This document shows positions 24,673-33,188 of a DNA stretch of 64,000 nucleotides, piece after piece (the stretch's first letter is position 1; each line of letters opens with the position of its first letter). The notes under the pieces were generated by a model. That model did not search any database and was not told the DNA's origin. It worked only from the letters and a program-made list of their open reading frames with translations. Source of the DNA: an uncultured Anaeromusa sp. (GTDB lineage: Bacteria > Bacillota > Negativicutes > Anaeromusales > Anaeromusaceae); the NCBI RefSeq assembly GCF_963676855.1, contig NZ_OY781460.1, positions 2,654,501 through 2,718,500 on the forward strand, read 5' to 3'. Position numbers and translations under genes: made by a program.

Positions 24673-25896
24673 TCATTTTTCAAACATGTCAGATACATCT
24701 AATTTTATAGTCCTCGAAAGTGCAGCTTCTTTGAAAATTCCTTCTATCAGTTCAACATCGGCTGGATGAGATTTTTCATACTCTATTTTTTTACTTCTAT
24801 TTAATCTTAATGCATTATCGATGTTCGCATTTGATAAATCAATACCAAAATCATCCGGAATTGAATTTTCATTTCTATTATGAATCTTATTCAAAATATA
24901 TTCTCCCACACATTCATCAAAATGAGATGAATCCCAATAATACTTCATTGGCGTTTGAACTTTCTCCGTTGTAATTGAATTATATCCAGAAAAGTCCCAC
25001 ACCTCAAATCCATACATATTAGAAATAAAGGTCACTCTTTTCTTTAAGCTTTCTAAGTCCCCCCACAATCCAGCCACACTTACCCCTTCTCCATCTAAGT
25101 TTGCATGTGCAGGAGAAAAATATAATACACACTTAATGTTATTTTCTTTACATATTTGTAAAAACTCTTCAAAGTCTTCAAAACACTCTTCACCCATTTT
25201 GAAATCAGCATAATAAGGAGTATCTTTGGGATTGGGAGCTAAAAAAGTCCAGTTTGTGTAGTAATGTAACTTCTCATAATTCCTTAGTTTATAAAACACA
25301 TTTTTAGCTGGACGATACCCATTTCCATAAAATTCTTTTCTCTCTGGTTGACTATAACTAATCTTTATTGTTCTAATCGAGTCAGCTGTTGCATCAAATG
25401 AAAAAAGCGCTGGTATGTAGTCGAATCTGTCTATTTTCTTTCCTACTAGTTTATCATCAAAACTCGGATTGGTTTTTTCCAATTCATTGAACATAAATAA
25501 ATCCAATCCAAATACAACTTCTTTTATGTCAGAGTTATTGATAGCATGTTTTAAATAAAACAGTGCCTCTTTCATCCTCAGCATGTTAATTCCCAAATTA
25601 TATGCAGGAGTATCTTGTAAAGCTAGACTCTCCGGATTAATTCCGTCATGAACACGAGAAGATCCAATTATAATAGTCTTTGGTTTTCGAAGTGGCAGTT
25701 CCAATGCTTTAACAAATCTTATTTTATTCCGAACGCCTTCCTTTTGTTGGTTAAATCCGTTAATTTCAACATTTCTAAAAAAGCCATATGGATCGACCAG
25801 GAAATTGAAGCCGCCAATAAACGACAGTAAAATTAACACCATCGCTAACAGACGTTTGAGGTATTTTTTGTATATCTCATGCGTTACTTCTTCCAA
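24673..25896 (-). CDS. SGNH/AlgX-AlgJ-like partner of an MBOAT acyltransferase
   Basis: About 407 residues. One N-terminal TM helix (near 10-30: AMVLILLSFIGGFNFLVDPYGFF) anchors an extracytoplasmic domain. The nucleophile block is TIIIGSSRVHDGI near residue 75, and the Asp-His pair is in YWDSSHFDE near 320, the arrangement of SGNH-like O-acetyltransferases. The TTG start at 25896 has GGAGG 7 nt upstream; no better ATG exists. It follows the MBOAT gene by 51 nt and should take acyl groups exported by it onto a surface polysaccharide. The region is markedly AT-rich compared with the genes around it, suggesting transfer. Confidence 0.78.
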   Translation of the reverse strand: MEEVTHEIYKKYLKRLLAMVLILLSFIGGFNFLVDPYGFFRNVEINGFNQQKEGVRNKIRFVKALELPLRKPKTIIIGSSRVHDGINPESLALQDTPAYNLGINMLRMKEALFYLKHAINNSDIKEVVFGLDLFMFNELEKTNPSFDDKLVGKKIDRFDYIPALFSFDATADSIRTIKISYSQPERKEFYGNGYRPAKNVFYKLRNYEKLHYYTNWTFLAPNPKDTPYYADFKMGEECFEDFEEFLQICKENNIKCVLYFSPAHANLDGEGVSVAGLWGDLESLKKRVTFISNMYGFEVWDFSGYNSITTEKVQTPMKYYWDSSHFDECVGEYILNKIHNRNENSIPDDFGIDLSNANIDNALRLNRSKKIEYEKSHPADVELIEGIFKEAALSRTIKLDVSDMFEK

Positions 25897-25947
25897 AATT
25901 ATATCCTCCAATACAGAAAGTACACTTACATGACGTTTATATATTTA

Positions 25948-27384
25948 CTAAAACTGAAAATACAAAAACTCCGAGGCTTTACTTAATGAGATAAAGCTCA
26001 TCACAAAGATAACAGATGTAATAAGCGCCCACTTCAAGTTCGGTTTAAAATCATTTGCTAAGTCAGGTTCCTTAAAGCATATAGTTAAAATAAAAATTGC
26101 CAAAATAGTTCCTATTTGAAAGAATCCATCTGGAATATAGTATAATTTTTCAAAACCAACGCCAAATTGCTCTAAAAATGCTACTTTGCTATGTAATGAA
26201 GTAGGTAATACAACACCTTTCATTCCACTCATAGCAAAAATCATTTGAAACGCATCGCCTACTGAGTTTGCGCGAAAAAATGTCCATGCAAAAACCACAC
26301 TTAAAAAGGTTATCCCCCATGAGATAACTGGGTAGATAGCAAGATTAGTTTTTCTCCAAAGATGGTTGATTGTAAGATATATACCATGTAAACCACCCCA
26401 TATAACAAACGTCCATCCCGCACCATGCCAAAGTCCACCTAATAACATCGTGATCAATAAATTTATTATTCTTCTGCTTTCTCCTTTTCTATTACCACCA
26501 AGTGAAATATATAAATAGTTTTTCAGGAATTCTGATAAAGTAATATGCCATCTGCGCCAAAAGTCAACAATTGAAGTCGCCTTATATGGTGATCTAAAAT
26601 TAATAGGAAGTGAGAAATTCAACATCCATCCTAACCCAACTGCCATTTCCGAATAACCAGAGAAATCAAAATATAATTGTAGCGTATACCCTAGTGCCCC
26701 CATCCAAGCTTCTATAAACGTTACTTTGTCGGCATTATCAAATATAACTTTTACCCATGGAGCTAAAGTATCTGCAATAATTACCTTTTTAAATAAACCA
26801 ATACTAAAAATAGAAACCCCCAATGCAAAGTTTTTGCTAGAAAATAAATATTTACTAACATCACTAAATTGAGGCAGCATTTTTTTATGATATAAAATAG
26901 GACCTGCAATAAGATGTGGAAAAATAGTAACAAACAGACTATATTTCATCAAACTATAATGGGTAGTTTCCCTACGATAGACATCAATTAAATACGCCGT
27001 CTGCGTAAAAGTATAAAAAGATATTCCCAAAGGTAGCGTTATCTCAGGCACAGGTAATGTCGTTCCAGCAAAAGCATTAACTGTATTGGCGATAAATGCT
27101 AGATATTTAAACAATATCAACAACAATAAGTTCACTGAAATACCAATAACAAGATATTTTTTGCATGCTTTCTTTTCAATAACTCTCCCCATGGAGTAAT
27201 TAAAGATAATCGAACTCAACAAAAGAGGAAGCATTTTTATGTCCCAATAAGAATAAAAAGCCAATGAAGAAACTACTAAAAACCCTACTGCACTCTTTGC
27301 GGCTTTAAATTCATGCAGAAAAAAATATCCCAATAATGTTATAGGTAAAAATATGAGAATGAATTCATATGAATTAAACAGCAC
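25948..27384 (-). CDS. MBOAT-family membrane-bound O-acyltransferase (AlgI/DltB-like)
   Basis: About 478 residues with ten or so hydrophobic segments. It opens in the way many AlgI homologues do (VLFNSYEFILIFLPITLLGYF), has YTFTQTAYLIDVYR, the RSPYKATSIVDFWRRWHITLSEF block near residue 270, and the catalytic histidine in LLGGLWHGAGWTFVIWGGLHG near 320. It moves acyl groups across the membrane for glycan O-acetylation. The GTG at 27384 is chosen because GGAGG lies 7 nt upstream. With the SGNH gene it forms a two-gene cassette placed where phages commonly carry lysogenic-conversion genes, next to the lysis-gene remnant. Confidence 0.9.
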   Translation of the reverse strand: MLFNSYEFILIFLPITLLGYFFLHEFKAAKSAVGFLVVSSLAFYSYWDIKMLPLLLSSIIFNYSMGRVIEKKACKKYLVIGISVNLLLLILFKYLAFIANTVNAFAGTTLPVPEITLPLGISFYTFTQTAYLIDVYRRETTHYSLMKYSLFVTIFPHLIAGPILYHKKMLPQFSDVSKYLFSSKNFALGVSIFSIGLFKKVIIADTLAPWVKVIFDNADKVTFIEAWMGALGYTLQLYFDFSGYSEMAVGLGWMLNFSLPINFRSPYKATSIVDFWRRWHITLSEFLKNYLYISLGGNRKGESRRIINLLITMLLGGLWHGAGWTFVIWGGLHGIYLTINHLWRKTNLAIYPVISWGITFLSVVFAWTFFRANSVGDAFQMIFAMSGMKGVVLPTSLHSKVAFLEQFGVGFEKLYYIPDGFFQIGTILAIFILTICFKEPDLANDFKPNLKWALITSVIFVMSFISLSKASEFLYFQF

Positions 27385-27443
27385 AAAGAATACCTCCAAA
27401 ATTAATATATATTAAGCATTTTACCATAATAATGTTTATAATA

Positions 27444-27485
27444 AAAACTAGCCCGCTTAACGGTATTGTTAAACGGGCTAGTTTT
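27444..27485. terminator. Bidirectional terminator between the MBOAT gene and the lysis-gene remnant
   Basis: AAAACTAGCCCG / CGGGCTAGTTTT arms (27444-27455 / 27474-27485) with additional inner pairing, flanked by A and T runs. Confidence 0.85.
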
Positions 27486-27488
27486 AAC

Positions 27489-27805
27489 TTAAAAACCTAC
27501 TTCTACCCCTCCGGCGGTCCGATCACCTTGCCTCTGCAACCACAGCCCCGTATTTCCATTTAGATGGTATGTCACGCCGCCAGCGTTGATATTCCCACCT
27601 CCGCTCGTCCCGATCCTAGCGGACCACTTCGGCACCTTCGCCTCCGGAAGATCCACTCTAAACGAAATGTCCGATGTCTGAGTCATCAGCACCTTACCAT
27701 TTTCAAATTTCTGCGTCTCTCCTTGGATCAACTCAAACTTGTAGTCCTTGCCATTGACCTTGACGCCGACCTTTGGTTGCGCGACATCGGCCTGAACGTC
27801 AATAA
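27489..27805 (-). pseudogene. C-terminal fragment of a spanin-like phage membrane protein
   Basis: Matches the C-terminal 100 or so residues of the gene at 33189-33752 nearly residue for residue (for example DLPEAKVPKWSARIGTSGGG and a common AGGVEVGF end). The N-terminus with the membrane anchor is gone; at about 27805 it is joined to a piece of capsid gene. It belongs to the decayed phage A. Confidence 0.9.
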
Positions 27806-27904
27806 ATGATTACGCCGCCGAAGCGAGCGTGGCAAGGGATTTCAAACTCAAGCCCTTTTGTCTGAGGCGGAAACTGCTCAAACATCTGAGGAATTTCCAG
27901 AGTC
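27806..27904 (-). pseudogene. Major capsid gene fragment
   Basis: Encodes TLEIPQMFEQFPPQTKG and CHARFGGVIIY, identical to the C-terminal region of the capsid protein at 48224-49189. In the intact phage the capsid and spanin-like genes are about 15 kb apart on the same strand. Here they are fused, which shows a large internal deletion of the morphogenesis genes. An IS1182 element begins at its upstream side. Confidence 0.9.
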
Positions 27905-27919
27905 TGACAGAAAGGGACG

Positions 27920-29430
27920 TCAGACTGTGCGAAAATAGTCATGTGCGCAAGTGGGTACTGGTCTAAATAGCCGAATATGAATAAAAACGGCAACAATCTT
28001 GGAAGTAAACGGTGAAAATTTGAGGATTGCTGCCATTAATTTATCCGTTCCTAAAATTTTCAGCACGCGTTTTAGGTTATACATTAAACAATGCATAACC
28101 GCTTCTCCACGCACCTTTTCTAATCCCCTTAGCAGGAAGTGTGTATATCCCAATGTTCGCTTGATGGTTCCAAACGGGTGTTCCACGATCATCTGTCGCT
28201 GTTTATAAAGCGTCATATTGCTTGCTAATCGCTCATCGGCTCGTTCCATGATGTCGTGATATTCACCTCGTATAATTTGCCGACCTCGTTTATTTTTTGT
28301 GCAGTCATTCTTTTGTGAGCAATTTTTGCAGGCCTTGCTCCGATACATCTTTTCTTTTGCCTCTGTCTTGCTTGCGTTAGAAAGAATTTCCCCTTGCGGA
28401 CAAATATAGCAATCACTGTCTTGATCATATTTGAATTTATCTAAGGTATAGGCTGGGTTTCCTGTGGTTGATGGAGGCGCTTGCTTGGATACGATGGTCG
28501 TAATCTGGTCTTGTTCGCATTTTCTGAGGCATTCTCCCGTATAATAACCTTTATCTGCAAGTACAATAATTGAATCTACGTCTAGTTTCTGTTTTGCTTG
28601 CATAGCCATCGGATGAAGCTGTCCTTGATCGGCTGGATTGTTCGTTACATCAACCGCAACAATGAGATGGTTCTTTGCATCTACTGCTGCTTGCATATTG
28701 TAGGCTACTTCAAACCCCATATTGTTGACGCCCATAAGACGGGATTCCTGATCCGTCAAAGAAACCTCGCCTGTTTTATCGACTTGTTCCTTAAGCTCAG
28801 TGAGCTCTTGAATACGTTGATTTACTTTGGCCATCTTCTGCTTTAAATCATCTTGGCTATATGAGACATTAGGAGCACCGCCGAGGCCATCGCTCTGTTC
28901 GAGTAATTCCAGATACCGTGCGGCAGATTTTTCAAAGTGGGCTAACATCTTGGCTATCTTTCCTTTGGTAATATTCTTCTTGCGGGCATTGTTGGCTCGA
29001 AATTTGCTGCCATCTATTGCTACAATTTCTCTGCCAAACAGGCCAAGTTCATTGCAGAATACGGAAAAGTGCGTAAAGATATTCTTTAGAACTGAGATGT
29101 TGTCTTTGCGAAAATCGGCAATAGTACGATAATCCGGTTTTAATTCTTTAAGCAGCCACATTAATTCGATATTTCTTTTGCATTCATTTTCAAGTTTTCT
29201 TGATGTCCGGATACCGTTAAAATAGCCATAGATATACAATTTGAGTAAGTCGGCTGGATTGTATGGTTTACGTCCGACTGCTTTTGGTGTAGCGTACCTA
29301 AACCCCATTTGATTTAAGTCTAGGCTATCGGCAAAGAGGTCAATTACACGGACCGGGTTATCTTGGTTTATCATTTCTTCAAGTGAAGACGGGATCAAAC
29401 TGATTTGGTTTCTATCCGTGTTATTACGGG
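27920..29430 (-). pseudogene. IS1182-family transposase, interrupted near its start by an IS3 element
   Basis: A DDE transposase of about 490 residues: PSSLEEMINQDNPVRVIDLF, RKPYNPADLLKLYIYGYFNGIR in two blocks, then the catalytic residues in VAIDGSKFRA (D), VLADKGYYTGE (D) and VEHPFGTIKRTLG (E). The frame stays open upstream to about 29430 (NNTDRNQISLIPSS), where it meets the end of the IS3 element. An ATG-ATT that could be its true start lies on the far side of the IS3 at about 30895. Translation could still begin at the in-frame codon at 29398. Confidence 0.8.
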
Positions 29431-30894
29431 GGTGCGGACGATATCTTGGACACCCTAAGCAACCAATCCAAGACTTCGTCGGTACTCCAATGGACTTCTA
29501 TTTCCCAGTGATGTTTTAATCCTTGTTTCATTGTACCAGATTAAGTAGTTGTTAAGGGCTTCGATAAACTGATGAATGCTTACACCGGACCAGTTACGAT
29601 TATAGAACATTTCATTTTTCAAACGTCCGAACAGACCTTCACAAGCAGAGTTGTCTGGAGAGCACCCCTTCTTTGACATGGAGCGTTGAAGACCAGCATT
29701 TTTCATTCTAGAAATCCAACCTGGCCAACGATAATGACATCCACGGTCAGTATGCACTAATGGTTGTTCGTTCTTACATAAAATGCTGACGGCATCGTCC
29801 AGCATGCCGTTGACGAGATTGGCGTCCGGCACTGTGCTAATCTTCCATGCAGCAAGCATCCCATCAAAGCAATCTACAATAGGTGAAAGATATACTTTTC
29901 CGGAGGGGATCGCGAATTCTGTTATATCAGTCAGCCATTTTTCATTAGGTGCATCAGCATGAAAATTGCGTTTGATTACATTGGGAACGGCAGGGCTGAT
30001 TTCACCTTTATAGGAGTTGTATTTTTTAGTCTTTCTTTTGCTTTCGACAATAAGTCCACACTCGGACATGATTCTGCGAACGATTTTTTCAGAAATATGG
30101 ATACCTTCTCTTGCCAGCCACCCATGAATACGGCGATAACCATATCGCCGAGAGTTCTCCGCAAACAATGCTTTGATATGGAGTCGTAATACTTCATACT
30201 TATCTGGGGCAGATGCCTGTTTATGTTGATAGTAATAACTGCTTTTGGATAAATTTAGTTTTCGCAGTAGAAGAGGCAGTGAATATTTATCTCTCAAGGC
30301 ATCGACAATCACTGCCTTTTCCAGGTTTCTGAGTGTTGTCATATCGATGCCGGGGTCTTTTTTTAGTACTTCTAAAGTTTCCTTAAGAATATCTATTTCC
30401 ATTTGCATGTCCTGCATCTGGGCTTTTAGCTGCTCAACTTCCTTGGATGAAGTGGGTTTACCCTCAGACAATTTACCGCGTGGATCATCACCGCTATTCA
30501 TGAGTGCCGCAGCCCCCTTCAGAATATACGCCTTTCGCCAATTGTAGATACTTGCTCTGCTGTAACCGATCTCTTCTGAAACCCATTGTACGTTTTCGCC
30601 AAGTTCGAAGCAACGATGAATTGTTGCCAACTTAAGCTCCACTGGTGGATGCCTAGGGTGATCTGGTTTGTTATTCCATTGCCTCCTTGAAGCCTTTGTT
30701 CTAGATGGCAAATCTCTTTCTGTTATCCAGTTATATAATGCCTGCCTTGTTGGATACCCCAAGCGTTGGATAACTTTAGTCACGGATTTGCATTGGTCAT
30801 ACAGTGCTATCGCTCGTTTTTTCTGGCCTTCTGAATACATTTTTCTTGCCCCTTTCAGAATGCCACCCGAGTCCAACTTTTTGTCCGCACCCCC
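29431..30894 (-). mobile_element. IS3-family insertion sequence
   Basis: Ends carry imperfect inverted repeats: GGGGGTGCGGAC near 29431-29442 and its complement GTCCGCACCCCCC near 30881-30893, continuing with ATCTTGGAC versus AAGTTGGAC. It sits in the first codons of an IS1182 transposase gene. Confidence 0.8.
29455..30840 (-). CDS. IS3-family transposase, single long frame
   Basis: About 461 residues from the ATG at 30840 (GAAAGGGGC upstream); the longer frame starts inside the terminal repeat. Two N-terminal HTH segments (RAIALYDQCKSVTKVIQRLG; ELGENVQWVSEEIGYSRASIYNWR) are followed by a coiled coil and the rve integrase core: WLTDITEF (D), HTDRGCHYR (D) and DNSACEGLFGRLKNEMF (E). Most IS3 elements split this into two overlapping frames joined by a -1 frameshift; here one frame covers both. 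Confidence 0.92.
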   Translation of the reverse strand: MYSEGQKKRAIALYDQCKSVTKVIQRLGYPTRQALYNWITERDLPSRTKASRRQWNNKPDHPRHPPVELKLATIHRCFELGENVQWVSEEIGYSRASIYNWRKAYILKGAAALMNSGDDPRGKLSEGKPTSSKEVEQLKAQMQDMQMEIDILKETLEVLKKDPGIDMTTLRNLEKAVIVDALRDKYSLPLLLRKLNLSKSSYYYQHKQASAPDKYEVLRLHIKALFAENSRRYGYRRIHGWLAREGIHISEKIVRRIMSECGLIVESKRKTKKYNSYKGEISPAVPNVIKRNFHADAPNEKWLTDITEFAIPSGKVYLSPIVDCFDGMLAAWKISTVPDANLVNGMLDDAVSILCKNEQPLVHTDRGCHYRWPGWISRMKNAGLQRSMSKKGCSPDNSACEGLFGRLKNEMFYNRNWSGVSIHQFIEALNNYLIWYNETRIKTSLGNRSPLEYRRSLGLVA

Positions 30895-31089
30895 CAATCA
30901 TGAATACTCGTAAGACACTAAGCAGTTCCCTGATTCATCAGCTAGGTGGATTTACAAAAGCACGATTCTCCTCCACCATTATTTTTACTGTTCCACCGCC
31001 TCGCAGCCTACATAAGCCCCCCTCTTGCGCGGGCTCAGAGGAGAATGAAACATAGAAAAGCCAGAGAATACGGATTAAACAAAAATTAA
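30895..31089. other. Gap holding no recognisable gene
   Basis: Flank of the IS3 element. It should contain the distal end of the interrupted IS1182, but I could not identify that terminal repeat by eye. Confidence 0.4.
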
Positions 31090-31284
31090 AAGAGAACCGG
31101 ATGGCTCGACTGGTATGGCAAAAGAATAAAGCGAGGGCTCATTAGAAGTCTGCGATGGCGTCAACCATTGTATTTGAGACATTTATTGGAGCAAGACGGT
31201 CCGCAGGACGAAAAAGATGGCCAAGGCGGATTACAGTTTCGCCTGTTTGAGCAAAGCGAGTTAAGGAACTGCCGACTTAGCTAG
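31090..31284 (+). other. Open frame remnant, 64 codons, no start codon
   Basis: A plus-strand frame free of stops that reads RTGWLDWYGKRIKRG, LRWRQPLYLRHLLEQ and ends QSELRNCRLS. Its composition looks protein-coding, but there is no start codon or ribosome-binding site and I do not recognise it. Its place next to the attachment site, where phages often keep the integrase, makes the 3' end of a recombination gene one possibility. Confidence 0.35.
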
Positions 31285-31366
31285 CTTTTTCGAGGCGCGC
31301 GCAAATCTTGTCTCAAATACAAGGTGCCGCCCATTTCATATTTATAATTGCCCCTTTCACCTTTTC

Positions 31367-31852
31367 TTACAACCCTTCCAGCTCTTCCCTGCCGCGCAGC
31401 TGCACCGCTTCGGCGATATGCTGCACTTCAATGTTCTCGCTAGCGTCCATATCCGCTATGGTCCTGGCCACCTTCAGCAGGCGGTCATGGGATCGCGCGC
31501 TCATGCCCAATTTTTGAAAAACCTGGGCTAATAGGCGCTCTGCTTCTGTACTCAATCGACAGTGCTGTAAAATTTGACTGTGCGTCATCGCCGCATTCAC
31601 CAACGTCTCTCCAGCTCCAAAACGTTCTTTTTGAAGCGCTCTGGCCCGTTCCACTCGCTGGCGTATGCATGCCGAGCTTTCCGTTTTCACACTGCTCTTC
31701 ATCTCTCCATAAGAAAGAGGCGCCACCTCTACGCGCAGATCAATACGATCCAGTAAGGGACCCGAAAGCCGTTTTTGATACCGCCGGATTTCCCCGTCGC
31801 TGCACTTGCAGATATGCGGCCCTTGCGAACCGAACCAACCGCACGGACAAAC
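31367..31852 (-). pseudogene. comM: comM (yifB) 3' fragment, copy 2
   Basis: Same ComM region as copy 1, starting at VCPCGWFG near 31852 and ending with a proper C-terminus (HIAEAVQLRGREELEGL and stop at 31367). The CPCG element is better preserved than in copy 1. I interpret it as the 3' end carried by phage A to restore comM on integration, later cut off again when phage B used the same site. Confidence 0.8.
31783..31844. repeat. 62-bp direct repeat, candidate att site (middle junction)
   Basis: Identical to 22119-22180, 9,664 bp away. It lies exactly at the border between comM similarity and the phage B repressor. Confidence 0.7.
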
Positions 31853-32341
31853 GTGCAGTCAGCAACCTCGACAGATTCCCCTGTCCTTTTCACCACCACG
31901 CACGCCCACAAACCCCTTGATATAACTGACTCCTTGAGCGCTGGCGAACGCATCACCAAATTACGTGATTTTCGAGGTTGGTCCAAGGCCACGCTTTCCG
32001 CCAGGGCTGGCCTGTCTATCCCCATTATCAAGGATTGCGAATGTGGAAGAATATTGCCGACTGTAGCCACGGCGAAGAAACTGGCTGACGCTCTCCGGGC
32101 GCCGATCTGGTACGTCGGCGGCTATGACCATCTGCCGCAAAAAACTTTGGCCGAGAAAATAGAAAAGGCCCGCAGATATCGCGGGCATACTAAAGAAGAA
32201 ATGGCTGCGGAATTGGGCGTGAATCAGAAGAGTATCTACAACTGGGCGGCGAAAGGAATCCACCCGCTGCCGGAGACTGAAAAAAAGCTTTCATTATATA
32301 TAGCAGTTTTGAGGAGACAAAATCAACCCCAGGAAATATAA
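31814..32341 (+). CDS. Phage repressor-like protein with two XRE-type HTH domains
   Basis: 175 residues if the ATG at 31814 is used. The first HTH spans about residues 42-90 (RITKLRDFRGWSKATLSARAG), and the second about 107-150 (KARRYRGHTKEEMAAELGVNQKSIYNW). No catalytic LexA/CI-like peptidase domain follows. The start is unsure: no ribosome-binding site is seen at 31814, and a TTG at 31934 would give only the HTH parts. The 5' part of the frame lies inside the att repeat, so integration joins it to comM DNA. It is the only plus-strand gene of prophage B and points toward the lysis genes. Confidence 0.75.
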   Translation: MRPLRTEPTARTNVQSATSTDSPVLFTTTHAHKPLDITDSLSAGERITKLRDFRGWSKATLSARAGLSIPIIKDCECGRILPTVATAKKLADALRAPIWYVGGYDHLPQKTLAEKIEKARRYRGHTKEEMAAELGVNQKSIYNWAAKGIHPLPETEKKLSLYIAVLRRQNQPQEI

Positions 32342-32356
32342 CTCCTGGGGTTGATT
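32321..32356. terminator. Terminator of the repressor gene
   Basis: AATCAACCCCAGGA / TCCTGGGGTTGATT, perfect 14-bp arms (32321-32334 / 32343-32356). The repressor stop codon is inside the loop side. Bidirectional, so it also serves the small membrane gene. Confidence 0.88.
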
Positions 32357-32361
32357 TTGTA

Positions 32362-32562
32362 TTATTTTGTAACCCATCCGGAAATTTTGTAGCTCAAGCA
32401 TCCACACACAACGCCTATCGTCATAGTCCACACAGAATTAACATCCATTTTCAAAAACGTCTCCACGATGTTTCGGGAACCAAAACTCGCAAAATGGAAT
32501 TCACACCAGAGGAAAAAGATAGGCAATACAAAAACCAACGCTCCTAAAATTCTATTTTCCAT
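32362..32562 (-). CDS. Small two-TM membrane protein, unknown
   Basis: 66 residues from the ATG at 32562 (GGAGGTG upstream). Two hydrophobic segments (about 6-24 and 45-62) flank a short polar loop; the C-terminus is basic (GWVTK). It is the last minus-strand gene of prophage B. It could be a second holin, a superinfection-exclusion protein or an unrelated moron; the sequence does not decide. Confidence 0.55.
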   Translation of the reverse strand: MENRILGALVFVLPIFFLWCEFHFASFGSRNIVETFLKMDVNSVWTMTIGVVCGCLSYKISGWVTK

Positions 32563-32650
32563 GCAAATCACCTCCTCCCTAGTATCTATCGCATCACGGA
32601 AAAGTTCATTTTTTAGCTCATTTTTGCTAAAAATGCAAGGACAAAAGCCC

Positions 32651-32962
32651 TCATCTGCCAGGACTAGTTCTTTCCCTTGCCATCCTCCTCGCGGCTGCCG
32701 CTGCCCTTAGTCTTGCTCCTCCCCCTCTTCTTTCGCGATTTAACTTTTGCTCAGCAACCTCTTTACACAACTCTTCAAATTTACATCTAGTGTTATTATG
32801 ATATTTTTGGCCCTTGTATTTAAGCCAATAAGAATACGGTTGGTATTCGATAACTCCTTCAACTATAATCATTCTTGCTCCTCTGTTTTGGTATTTTCTC
32901 CTCCATAGAAACTTTAACCCTAATTCATTTGGAATTTTTTCGATTTGCTCATAATCAAACAT
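32651..32962 (-). CDS. Uncharacterised phage protein, 103 residues
   Basis: GGAGAGTG precedes the ATG at 32962. The N-terminal 65 residues look folded (FDYEQIEKIPNELGLKFLWR, MIIVEGVIEYQPYSYWLKY). The C-terminus is an Arg/Ala-rich basic tail that could bind nucleic acid. No family recognised. It lies between the repressor and the lysis cassette, a common place for phage cargo genes. Confidence 0.5.
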   Translation of the reverse strand: MFDYEQIEKIPNELGLKFLWRRKYQNRGARMIIVEGVIEYQPYSYWLKYKGQKYHNNTRCKFEELCKEVAEQKLNRERRGGGARLRAAAAARRMARERTSPGR

Positions 32963-33054
32963 GAATAATCACTCTCCGTTTATATTTATTTTTACTACAT
33001 CTATATTTTACATTACATTTAAATTCCTGTCATAATATGTAAACACAATGAAAA

Positions 33055-33096
33055 TAAAAAAAGCCATCCCAGGTCACTGACCCAGGATGGCTTTTT
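33055..33096. terminator. Terminator after the lysis cassette
   Basis: GCCATCC / GGATGGC arms (33063-33069 / 33085-33091) with inner pairing GGTCA/TGACC-like, A run before and T run after. A second hairpin AACACCGCAA / TTGCGGTGTT lies at 33136-33167. Together they fill most of the gap between 32963 and 33188. Confidence 0.8.
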
Positions 33097-33188
33097 GTGC
33101 GGTTGCATATTTTACTATAAATCTGCAAGATGGTTAACACCGCAAAGCGCAACTATCTTGCGGTGTTAGCTTTGCTTTGTCAACCAGT

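Noticed and set aside
23931..24680. Continuation of the Y-family polymerase on the far side of the IS200 element
   Set aside because: The 80 nt between IS200 and the SGNH terminator do not give a polymerase-like reading when joined to the fragment.
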